36,316 nucleotides of DNA from Candidatus Lambdaproteobacteria bacterium RIFOXYD2_FULL_50_16 (GTDB lineage: Bacteria > SAR324 > XYD2-FULL-50-16). Location of the stretch: contig MFNE01000017.1 of assembly GCA_001783695.1 (NCBI GenBank), positions 1 to 36,316 of the forward strand, written 5' to 3'. The stretch's first letter is position 1. Every line of letters begins with the position of its first letter. Below are positions 24,701 to 31,048 of this stretch, piece after piece. Position numbers and translations under genes: made by a program. Below the pieces are notes generated by a model that worked only from the letters and a program-made list of their open reading frames with translations, had not been told where the DNA came from and made no database searches.

Positions 24701-25219
24701 CTCTAAAACACCAGGAATGGTCTCGATCCGCTCCTTTAGATCGTCCGCAATGTTTCTAAGCTGAAACCCGTCAAAGTGGCCAGAGAGATTAACAATCATG
24801 ATCGGTCGTTCCGAGAGGTTGATCTCGGTGATCGAATAATCCTCCACATCTTTAGGCAACTCCCCCTTGACCCGGTCCATCGATTCTCTGACCTTGGTGT
24901 GGACCTCGTCGATGTCGGTGCCTAGCTGGAATTCTAAGGTCACCATCCCTGCCCCTTCGGTCGCAGTACTGCTAATCTTTTTTAAATTGTCCAAGCCTTG
25001 CAATTCGGTTTCGACCTTGTGGATAATCAAGGCTTCCACGTCTTCTGGGCTCGCTCCTCTATAGGGAACGGTGACAAACAACATTGGGATTTGTATGTCT
25101 GGTGCCGATTCTCGGGGTAAAGCGTTGTATGCAGAGAACCCCATGCCAATCAAAATCAGCATAAAAATATAGATCGAGGCGGGCCGCTCTAAGGCCAGAT
25201 CGCTAAGGGCAAACCGCAT
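21776..25219 (-). CDS. RND efflux pump permease (AcrB-like, HAE family)
   Basis: Inner-membrane proton-driven pump that exports drugs or other toxic compounds with an adaptor and TolC. It has 1147 residues, 12 predicted spans and two large periplasmic loops. Landmarks: N-terminal span, PRESAPDIQIPMLFVTVPYRGASPEDVE, and span 4 LALGMLVDNAIVVVEN (residues 392-407). In AcrB this site is Asp-Asp; here it is D399-N400, a variant common in some HAE subgroups. A ~100-residue cytoplasmic C-terminal tail rich in Ala and Lys (from about residue 1045) is longer than usual. AGGAGG lies 10 bases before the ATG, and it follows the adaptor by 2 bases. The substrate cannot be told. Confidence 0.95.
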   Translation of the reverse strand: MRFALSDLALERPASIYIFMLILIGMGFSAYNALPRESAPDIQIPMLFVTVPYRGASPEDVEALIIHKVETELQGLDNLKKISSTATEGAGMVTLEFQLGTDIDEVHTKVRESMDRVKGELPKDVEDYSITEINLSERPIMIVNLSGHFDGFQLRNIADDLKERIETIPGVLEVKRAGGLEREVKVEVDPDKLNYYQLDLNQVSDTIKNENTTIPAGDLEVGSMKYMIRVPGEIKSPAEIKEMVISAPGGVPIHVDDLAQVIYGYKEVTSRSRLNGLESVSLSVSKKSGENLVAIADRVKAIVSEEQARYGDKLKFTLLNDESKRIRSMVSDLENNIYTGMIMVVGLLMMVMGFKNSLFIGVSIPLSMLLTFIWLSWAGITLNFVVLFSLILALGMLVDNAIVVVENIYRHLETGLSPKEAAQVGVGEVAIPVISSTATTLVAFVPLLGMPGIAGEFMGYLPKTLILTLTASLFVGLILNPVLCSTLMHPHKDIQQKDEISMAENSRFLRMYRSSLLWALENRVKTLFMVITAWVVLAMVYFGVVLPKAGVEFFPGSEPGSATVEIEAPFGSTLATSDQIVRQIEASLVPYQPHTEAIVANVGQPQGSGGSNGGRTSHQSHITLSFPDWQERDIKPSQVVAEIRKSFSQFGGALISLSKPSQGPPTGKPVNLELNGVDPKELKRLSLDIQGKIKDIEGLVNLADNFSSTRSEIQVRLDRQKIAQMGLNTMQVANLIRTAFNGREVSTWRVGKDEYDIVVRLDPRFRNSVTDISGLYLKTPSGQSVALSELAKVSTEPGKGSIRHIGGKQVITISGDAEGVPGGTVLKRVQERLADFGLPRGYRIRYTGEDESRKEMQSYLGKSFLIAIFLIFLVLVTQFNSVLLPFIILTAVFMSFMGVFLGWIIHWSPLSIMMGGIGVISLAGVVVNNAIVLIDYINQLKAQGKSTRDALVLSGMLRMRPVLMTAITTILGLVPIVLGMDINFYRSGIVAFGSESAAMWQPMARSVIYGLGVATALTLIVVPVIYSLMESVTNWSNKIMAQIGALLSNPKGTWTQFSTGAPLSERLARTLSNWGKSLKPDPAKVAAKAAQKAAKASLKNGTKLVSKKAVIGAPKSEAPSEAKTEDEPPQKGRKIKLPPWLKRKENG

Positions 25220-25221
25220 GG

Positions 25222-26259
25222 CTAGCGCGCCTCCTGTTTAGCCGAACGCAGAAGTTTGACCCGTTCCCCATGGGTAATCATCTGATGCCCCACAACAATC
25301 AACTGATCCCCAGCCTTAAGCCCAGCCGTCACTTGGATTTCCGAGCCCAACCCCACCCCCACTTTGATCGGATTTTTTTTGACCTGTTCGCCCACCAACA
25401 AAAAGACATAAGAACCACTTTCATCTTCTAAAACGGCGTCGCGAGGGACAATCATCTGGTCAAATAAACTCTTAGTTACCATCCGTACCCGAGCCAACAT
25501 CCCGGAGCGTAACTCCCCATTAGGGTTGGGCACCTCCACCTCGACGCGAAAACTGCGACTTTTTTGGTCCGCCTCGAAGGACACCGAACTGATCTGCCCC
25601 TCGTAGATTTTACCCTCAACCGCGTCCAAACTAACCTCTACCTTTTTTTCCCGCCTTGCTTGGGTCACCTCGCGCTCAGGCACGTTAACATTGGCTTTGA
25701 CTTGGGATAAATCTAAAATCTCGACCAACTCTTTGCCCATGCCGATGTACTCCCCCTGGTCGATCATTTTTTTAGAAATCACGCCATCAAAAGGGGCAGT
25801 GACTTGCGACTTTTTAAGGTCGAGCTGGCCCAGTTCCATTTGGTATTGGGTCACTTCCATACGGTTTTTGAGCTGGTTAAGTTGGGCTCGGGTAGAGAGC
25901 TTCTTGGCGAAAAGCTGCAATTCTCGCTGGTAGTCTTCCTTGGCCAGTTCTGCATTAGAGCGCGCCAGTTTATATTGAACCTCCAACTTTTTGGTTTCAA
26001 TCTGGAGCAACATCTGTCCTTTTTTTACTTGATCACCTACACTAAAATCAGCCCTTTCAATCGCCCCGGCCACTTCAGAGCCAATCATAACCCGAGATTG
26101 CGGCTCCAAGTGCCCCATGTAAGTCGAATAGGCGGTCAAGGGCCTGTGGGCCAGGAGCAAGGTTTCGACGTTGGTTAGCTGCCTAGTGGTTTCCTCCGCC
26201 CAAACGGGCCCGGCCCACAAAAGGAAAATGCATCCCCAAAGGGCGCGATTATAGCTCAT
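25222..26259 (-). CDS. RND periplasmic adaptor (membrane fusion protein)
   Basis: Links the pump to the outer-membrane channel. The signal peptide (SYNRALWGCIFLLWAGPVWA) is followed by a half lipoyl domain (SEVAGAIERADFSVGDQVKKG), a coiled-coil hairpin (about residues 90-155), the second lipoyl half (VTAPFDGVISKKMIDQGEYI), then beta-barrel and membrane-proximal domains. I chose the ATG at 26257-26259 (345 residues); a TTG four codons upstream is possible. Either way the start overlaps the end of the tolC-like gene, so translation is coupled. Confidence 0.93.
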   Translation of the reverse strand: MSYNRALWGCIFLLWAGPVWAEETTRQLTNVETLLLAHRPLTAYSTYMGHLEPQSRVMIGSEVAGAIERADFSVGDQVKKGQMLLQIETKKLEVQYKLARSNAELAKEDYQRELQLFAKKLSTRAQLNQLKNRMEVTQYQMELGQLDLKKSQVTAPFDGVISKKMIDQGEYIGMGKELVEILDLSQVKANVNVPEREVTQARREKKVEVSLDAVEGKIYEGQISSVSFEADQKSRSFRVEVEVPNPNGELRSGMLARVRMVTKSLFDQMIVPRDAVLEDESGSYVFLLVGEQVKKNPIKVGVGLGSEIQVTAGLKAGDQLIVVGHQMITHGERVKLLRSAKQEAR

Positions 26260-27805
26260 AGTTTTTCTCAAATTCGCCGGTTAACAGGGTCAGATTCAGA
26301 TAGGTCTTTTCATAGCCAATCTTGGCTAAGGTCAAGGAGAGTTCGGCGTCAAGCAGGTCACTTCGAACCTGGGAGACGCGGTAACTGGTGGCCTTGCCTA
26401 AACGGAATTTTTGCTGCTCTTTTTCTAGTAATTGCTGGTTTAGTTCAACCGATGTTTGCGCTAAATCAATGGTTTGCAGCCCTAGGTCGAGGTTACGTAG
26501 CAATGAACCATAGGTCACTTCTAGTTGGCTTTTTGCGTCCCTAAGTTGCAGTTCGGCATTAGCCTTTTCTAGTTGGGCCTGGGCCAAGACCTGCTCGCTT
26601 TTGTGGTCAAAGAGGGGCACCGACCAAGTGAGCCCTACTTGATACCCAGCCAGTCCTGGATCCCCCACGCCCGAACCCGCCGTCCCGGCGTCATATCCAT
26701 AGCCATCTAGGCGGTATTGAAGGTTAAGGTCTAAATTGGTAGAGACCTTATTTTGGGCTTCTATTAGATCTAGATCGTTAGATTTGATCTGTTCTTCGAA
26801 AATTTTAATCTCAGGATTTTGCTCCATAATCCGGCGCAGAGCTTCCGTGCTGCCCATTGGCTTAGAGTGGTTTTGCAAAGTTTCAGTTGGTTCATATTCC
26901 ATCGGTAGGCTGCCCAACCCTAAGACCACCCGGATTTGGTCTTCAATGGATTTTTTGTCGATCCTGGCGGCTAAAAGATTTTTTTCGGCCATAGCTAGTT
27001 GAGCCTCCGCTAACTTAACCTCGGTTGGATCAATAGCCCCCACCGATTCGCGCACCCGATTGTCCTCTAAAAACTGCTTGGCTAGGGTGGCCGACTTTTC
27101 TAGGGCTTTAATGTTTTCACTGATCCCCACCAAGTCCCAATAAATCGAAGCTACCTGTCCCAATATCTGGCGGCGCTCTTTTGCTGCATTTAGTTCAGCC
27201 CTTTGGGCAGCAATACCACTGCGTTTTTCGGGCACCTCGTTGACCTCGCCCAAATCCTGAAAGAGGGGCAGATTGACCCCTAAAATCACCGCGTCTGCAT
27301 AAACGGGATCGGTTAAATCAGTAAAAGCCCCCACCTGCCCACCACTTTGCTCGATACTTCCCAGGCTTGTGGTGCTGATACCTCGCTGGTAGGTGAGTCC
27401 GTAAGACAGCCCACTTTTTAACTTTTGCTTAAGCCCAGTCGAAAGCAACCTTTGTTGAGTTGCGGTTAGGCTCATGTAACTGGTGCTGCCTGTCTCCGAA
27501 ATCAAAAAGCTGGCCGGACTGGTTGAGTAGGTTTGGCTGATTTGGTTGGTCCAGGTGATCGGCTCCATCCCTTGAGAGGCCTCATATACCTGCGCCGCCG
27601 CTTGGGTTCGGTTGCTGGCAATCTTCAGTTGAGGGGCGCGCTGTAGGGTGAGTTTAAGGATCGCTTTTAGGCTAACCTGAACCACCTGTTTGCCTTGGCG
27701 CTCAACCAACACAAACTCCCTTAAGAGTTCTGGGTCCAGCTTTTGGGCCCATAAAAAGGGGGGCAGCCCCATTAAAAGAAGGAAGAGAAAACTAGCTTTA
27801 CGCAT
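26249..27805 (-). CDS. TolC-like outer membrane efflux protein
   Basis: Outer-membrane channel of the tripartite pump. From the ATG at 27803-27805 the protein has 518 residues with a cleavable signal (MRKASFLFLLLMGLPPFLWAQ). Two internal outer-membrane efflux (OEP) repeats are seen, each with long Ala/Leu/Gln/Glu helices (first repeat near AERNAAKERRQILGQVASIYWDL-like helix; second near LEKANAELQLRDAKSQLEV). The start overlaps the tetR stop by 8 bases, so tetR and tolC are coupled. A longer frame starting 8 codons upstream is unlikely because it would spoil the signal peptide. Confidence 0.92.
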   Translation of the reverse strand: MRKASFLFLLLMGLPPFLWAQKLDPELLREFVLVERQGKQVVQVSLKAILKLTLQRAPQLKIASNRTQAAAQVYEASQGMEPITWTNQISQTYSTSPASFLISETGSTSYMSLTATQQRLLSTGLKQKLKSGLSYGLTYQRGISTTSLGSIEQSGGQVGAFTDLTDPVYADAVILGVNLPLFQDLGEVNEVPEKRSGIAAQRAELNAAKERRQILGQVASIYWDLVGISENIKALEKSATLAKQFLEDNRVRESVGAIDPTEVKLAEAQLAMAEKNLLAARIDKKSIEDQIRVVLGLGSLPMEYEPTETLQNHSKPMGSTEALRRIMEQNPEIKIFEEQIKSNDLDLIEAQNKVSTNLDLNLQYRLDGYGYDAGTAGSGVGDPGLAGYQVGLTWSVPLFDHKSEQVLAQAQLEKANAELQLRDAKSQLEVTYGSLLRNLDLGLQTIDLAQTSVELNQQLLEKEQQKFRLGKATSYRVSQVRSDLLDAELSLTLAKIGYEKTYLNLTLLTGEFEKNYEL

Positions 27806-28415
27806 CGCTTTTATCGATACAATGGCCAATCAGGGCAAACACCTGTCGCGCCAATCCGGCTGGATCATTAAAGGGGCTTTTTTCGCCATGCATGGTCACA
27901 TGAGAGATGTAACCTTCCCGCAATATAGTGACCGCGAAGGAGGCTAATTCGAGGTGCTCCGGGGTCATCTTGGAGCCGCCAATCTTTCGCAAGGTTTCTA
28001 ATAAACTCGCCTGAATGTGGCGGCTCATTTGATTTAATCGTTCCGAAAAAACCGGGTCAAACATCGCCCGCTCCATGATCGTAAAAAAGCCCTTTGCGCT
28101 GTGGTTGCGGCTTAAACTTTCGTTGATATTATCAAAGAGGTTTACAAAGTATTCGCTTACATTGGCAGATTGCGCCTCTTCCAGGGCCGAAATGCGCGAT
28201 TTGACCTTACGCATCATCGTATCAAACAAGATGGCGTCTAAATCAGGGAAATGATGATAAAGGCTTGATTGACTTAAACCGGCGGCCCGGGCGATGCTGC
28301 GGGTACTAAACCCCCGGATACCCTGCTCTTCTAAGATTTGGTCGGCAGCTTCGACAATCCGAGTCCGGGTTCGCTCACCCTTTATTTTCCTAAGATCGGT
28401 ATGGTTCGAGTCCAT
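27798..28415 (-). CDS. TetR-family regulator of the efflux operon
   Basis: A 205-residue repressor-type protein. The N-terminal helix-turn-helix is canonical: RTRIVEAADQILEEQGIRGFSTRSIARAAGLSQSSLYHHF, with a ligand/dimer domain after residue 70. It is the first gene of the operon tetR - tolC - adaptor - pump - alkC, all overlapping or nearly so, so it very likely autoregulates the whole unit. A palindrome lies 25 bases upstream of its start. No strong ribosome site precedes the ATG. The inducer is unknown. Confidence 0.94.
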   Translation of the reverse strand: MDSNHTDLRKIKGERTRTRIVEAADQILEEQGIRGFSTRSIARAAGLSQSSLYHHFPDLDAILFDTMMRKVKSRISALEEAQSANVSEYFVNLFDNINESLSRNHSAKGFFTIMERAMFDPVFSERLNQMSRHIQASLLETLRKIGGSKMTPEHLELASFAVTILREGYISHVTMHGEKSPFNDPAGLARQVFALIGHCIDKSDA

Positions 28416-28439
28416 ATTTTCAATTAGATAAGGTTATAT

Positions 28440-28453
28440 ATCGAACAATCGAT
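28440..28453. promoter_or_regulatory. Candidate TetR operator
   Basis: ATCGA-ACAA-TCGAT, perfect 5-bp arms, lies in the AT-rich gap upstream of tetR and within promoter distance of the divergent FliG-like gene. TATATA- and TATTAT-type boxes flank it on both sides. Position and symmetry fit TetR-family autorepression; the binding claim is inference. Confidence 0.5.
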
Positions 28454-28493
28454 CAGTTATTATTGCGTATATTTTTGGGCTTAGCAAGGGGTA

Positions 28494-28601
28494 GTGCCCG
28501 GCGCTGGACTCCCGCTCAGCGCCGGACTGGAGGAACGCCTCTTGGGTGGCGTTGAAGATAGTTTGCCCCTATTTTTAGAGCGCATCATCAACAGAGGGTA
28601 A
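28494..28601 (+). CDS. Possible small ORF or gene remnant
   Basis: From a GTG at 28494 the frame reads 35 residues (start PGAGLPLSAGLEERLLGG, end LFLERIINRG) before TAA. The pattern of alternating hydrophobic and acidic residues looks protein-like. The purine run AAGGGG is only 2 bases from the GTG, too close for a normal ribosome site. The first codons are the left arm of a hairpin, so the composition may instead come from RNA structure. Low certainty. Confidence 0.25.
   Translation: MPGAGLPLSAGLEERLLGGVEDSLPLFLERIINRG
28498..28525. other. Strong hairpin upstream of the FliG-like gene
   Basis: CCGGCGCTG and CAGCGCCGG form a perfect 9-bp GC-rich stem around a 10-base loop (GACTCCCGCT). No T-tract follows, so it is not an intrinsic terminator. 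It could be a 5' leader structure of the downstream gene or a small protein-binding site. Confidence 0.6.
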
Positions 28602-28684
28602 GCATTTGTAACAAAGAGTAACGATTTGCCCTTTTCGAGATGGACCAATTTAATTATACTTCGCCCAAACCTCAACGGCTTATT

Positions 28685-30460
28685 ATGCGTATTTTCCTTG
28701 CGATCCTTCTCTTTTGGCCCGCCCTCGCTGGCGCAAAAAGCTTCGACAGCCCCTTAAGCGGGCAAAGTGAAGTGGCCCTGCTCTTAGCCAACACCCTAAA
28801 ATCGCAGGGATACCAGGGCGATATCCCCAAGGTAGAGATCGAATTTAGTTTAAATCTGCCCAAGTCGATTCCTGGCCCTGGAAAACAGGCTGGAAAACAG
28901 GCCGGCCTGTTTTTCCCAAAGATCACTGAAAAATTAGGAGCCGGGGGCTTTGAAGCGGTAAAGGTAAAACTTGCGTCCTCTAGCCTAACCTCGGCGCAAA
29001 CAGCGGCGCTCAAGACCGCCCTAGGCGGCCTATTGGGGCTTGACCCTCAAAAGGATTGGTTAACCCAAGGCGAGGCCCTGCCCGCTATAACTATCCCCGT
29101 CCTTGCAGAAGAACAAAAAGCAATCACCTCTACCGAAACCCTAATTATTCCCGAGCCCGAAGACGCCCCAGAACCAGATCTAACCCCAGAGCCCTTGGGC
29201 CCGGACCCGGCTAAAGAAGCTAGATTCAAAACCCTGCTCGCCTGGATTTGGGGGACTGCTGCCCTATTAGTGGTGCTTATGGTAGGTTCTACCTTGTGGC
29301 TTCGCCGCTCGCAAAGCCCTAAAGCAGATCTAAAACAATTAAGGAAACTTAAACTTGAAGAGGAAAATCTCGATTTTTCAGAGCTCAAGGAATTTAAGGA
29401 ACTATTCAAGGAGTCGGAAAAACTAGCGCCCATACCTGCCGAAGAAGAGCCCGCCCCCCTCCCCGAAGGTCTTACTGAATTAGAACAGGTTAAAAACGAC
29501 CTAGGTGACTTGCTACGCTGGCAGCCAGATTGGGCCTTGGAATTGGCTGAAGCCAGAAACGACCAGGAACTGTCTAAATTGATGGCCCTTTTTGGCCCTG
29601 AACGCTCTAAAGAGGTGTTTGGACCGGTTTTAGGTCCAGAACGGCTTAGAAAACGGTTGGAATCTGCCGCCGAAACCATCTACCGCCCCGACGAAGAGGG
29701 TAGTCTTTTGATGGAGTTACATAGAGGATTTTTCTTAGAAAAGCTTTCCATCCTCAAGGCGCAAAAGGAATCCCCCAAAACCCAGGCGGAGGTCGCCCAA
29801 GATCAAGCGGAAAAAAGCGAGGAGGCCGCAGCCTTTGCCTTTATTGCCCAAGTTCCCGAAGAGGAACTGTATCTGCTCCTTAAAAAGGAAACCCCATTGA
29901 TCCAGTCTTTAGCCCTTCGCCACTGGGCGGGCCCTTCTGAAGAACTGGCCCAGCGGCTTCCTGATCCCTTAGCCCTAGAAGCGGAAAACAAAAAGCGAAG
30001 ACCCTTGTCTAATGAGTTAGTTGGGCAGATCGCTCAAGGTTTGGCTGGGCGCCTAGAGGCGTTGGGCCACGGGGGGGAGTTGGACCTAAACCGACTGGAA
30101 GAATCCCTGATTTTGCTGGCCGACATGGCCCCCATCGAGCGCGAAGAGCATCTGTTGGCTGTGGCCGAGGATCAACCCAATCTAGCCGAAGCGGCCCGCC
30201 AAGCCTTTTATCCTTGGGAGGAGGTCGGTGGACTAGACCCCTCGCTTTTAATCCGTGCTACTGGCGCCCTAGACCCGCAAACCCTAGCCCAAGCTTTATC
30301 TGGGCTTGCCAAACCCCTACAAGAACCCTTGTTATTCCACCTATCCAAAGAGGCGCGGAGTCAATGTATTAAAATTTTGCGTGCCAACCCTCCGGCTCAA
30401 GGCGCCCGCCTTCGGGCCCGTCGTCTTCTGGCCATGTTACTCAAAGGGGCAGAGGCTTAA
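28685..30460 (+). CDS. Membrane protein with FliF-like periplasmic part and FliG-like cytoplasmic domain
   Basis: 591 residues from the ATG at 28685 (MRIFLAILLFWPALAGA, a signal peptide); a start 15 codons upstream (28640) is also open. Numbering below is from that upstream start. Residues ~60-150 form a periplasmic domain whose LTSAQTAALKTALGGLLGLD segment recalls the last periplasmic domain of FliF. A Pro/Glu-rich stretch (168-192) precedes one span (198-221). The cytoplasmic half holds an acidic linker, then EEELYLLLKKETPLIQSLAL and EELAQRLPDP (~407-443), resembling the FliG middle domain with its EHPQ region. FYPWEEVGGLDPSLLIRATG (523-542) to the C-terminus aligns with FliG-C. The FliG torque residues (Lys264, Arg281, Asp288/289 in E. 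coli numbering) align with Ser, Glu and Ile-Leu here. A 12-bp tandem repeat (28878-28901) codes GKQAGKQAG. Function unknown; the domain calls are by eye. Confidence 0.75.
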   Translation: MRIFLAILLFWPALAGAKSFDSPLSGQSEVALLLANTLKSQGYQGDIPKVEIEFSLNLPKSIPGPGKQAGKQAGLFFPKITEKLGAGGFEAVKVKLASSSLTSAQTAALKTALGGLLGLDPQKDWLTQGEALPAITIPVLAEEQKAITSTETLIIPEPEDAPEPDLTPEPLGPDPAKEARFKTLLAWIWGTAALLVVLMVGSTLWLRRSQSPKADLKQLRKLKLEEENLDFSELKEFKELFKESEKLAPIPAEEEPAPLPEGLTELEQVKNDLGDLLRWQPDWALELAEARNDQELSKLMALFGPERSKEVFGPVLGPERLRKRLESAAETIYRPDEEGSLLMELHRGFFLEKLSILKAQKESPKTQAEVAQDQAEKSEEAAAFAFIAQVPEEELYLLLKKETPLIQSLALRHWAGPSEELAQRLPDPLALEAENKKRRPLSNELVGQIAQGLAGRLEALGHGGELDLNRLEESLILLADMAPIEREEHLLAVAEDQPNLAEAARQAFYPWEEVGGLDPSLLIRATGALDPQTLAQALSGLAKPLQEPLLFHLSKEARSQCIKILRANPPAQGARLRARRLLAMLLKGAEA

Positions 30461-30473
30461 TAAACCCAGTCCA

Positions 30474-30980
30474 ATGAAGGGTTATGAAAAGAAATTTATG
30501 TGGGCAGTTGCTACAGTATTTCTATAGTTTCACCAACTAAATTTAGGGGTCCGGTTTTCCCGGAATCACGCCCTTTCCCTAGAAAAAATAACTTAGAGAT
30601 ATTTGGCGCCAATAGGGATTCCTTATGGCAGGGCTAAATCGAGCCGGGAGGAGGAATACCCAGGCTCGATTCGTTCAGAGGGGATCGCGCTGGCTTATCG
30701 GGGCTTTATAACAGACCGATTTTATACCGCCTTACAAGCTTTACCCCTACAGCAGACCTTTCTGGATACCAACGGGGAGGAAATAGCCCAAGGCAAGCAA
30801 CTGTTTATGAAACTGAGGTTTGGCCTTCCTTATGGAGGCACCTTGTTTATGGAACCTTCGCTCGCCTTTACCTATTGGCCCAACAATGAAGGATTACCCC
30901 AAAGCTTTCAGGCAAAAGAAGACCCGTGGCCAAATCATTTTTTATTTGAACCTGGGCTGCATGTGCGGATGAACTTTTGA
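30474..30980 (+). pseudogene. Outer-membrane beta-barrel protein gene with two in-frame TAG codons
   Basis: One reading frame from the ATG at 30474 gives MKGYEKKFMWAVATVFL (signal-like), TAG at 30525, then FHQLNLGVRFSRNHALSLEK-I-T, TAG at 30594, and then 128 sense codons to TGA at 30980. The last part reads like a small barrel: alternating strands such as LFMKLRFGLPYGGTLFMEPSLAF, an FQAKEDPWPNHFLFEPGLHVRMNF end, and a terminal Phe as required by the Bam machinery. The longest unbroken piece starts at a TTG at 30603 and lacks a signal peptide. Both stops lie in the same frame as the signal and the barrel, so this is most simply a decayed gene. TAG ends nqrA, nqrD and phoU here, so recoding is unlikely. 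The N-terminal part also seems short for such barrels. Confidence 0.7.
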
Positions 30981-30992
30981 CCGATCAAGACG

Positions 30993-31038
30993 AATGCCCT
31001 TTTAACTCCTTTACCAGGGGCATTTAAGCCAATGCCCC
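30993..31038. terminator. Nested hairpins between the barrel pseudogene and phoU
   Basis: GGGGCATT (31017-31024), loop TAAGCC and AATGCCCC (31031-31038) form a perfect 8-bp stem. A further AATGCCC at 30993-30999 can pair with the same GGGGCATT as an alternative 7-bp stem with an 18-base loop. T-tracts are lacking in both directions. It lies between convergent genes, where a bidirectional stop is expected for the pst-phoU transcript. Confidence 0.5.
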
Positions 31039-31048
31039 CACTAAAGAA

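Larger units (their letters stand above)
28454..28684. promoter_or_regulatory. Upstream region of the FliG-like gene
   Basis: About 230 bases. It contains a -10-like TATTAT at about 28457-28462, a strong hairpin at 28498-28525 and a 35-codon frame at 28494-28601 with coding-like composition. No standard ribosome site precedes the FliG-like gene. Confidence 0.4.

Noticed and set aside
28878-28901. 12-bp tandem duplication as a repeat array
   Set aside because: Only two copies, in frame, coding GKQAGKQAG; a simple local duplication.
29047-29679. 210-codon - frame opposite the FliG-like gene
   Set aside because: Ser/Arg-rich composition is the usual antisense shadow of a Glu/Leu-rich gene.
30525-30596. 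TAG read as an amino acid (pyrrolysine or recoding)
   Set aside because: nqrA, nqrD and phoU end in TAG at their normal family lengths, and no recoding machinery is in the window.
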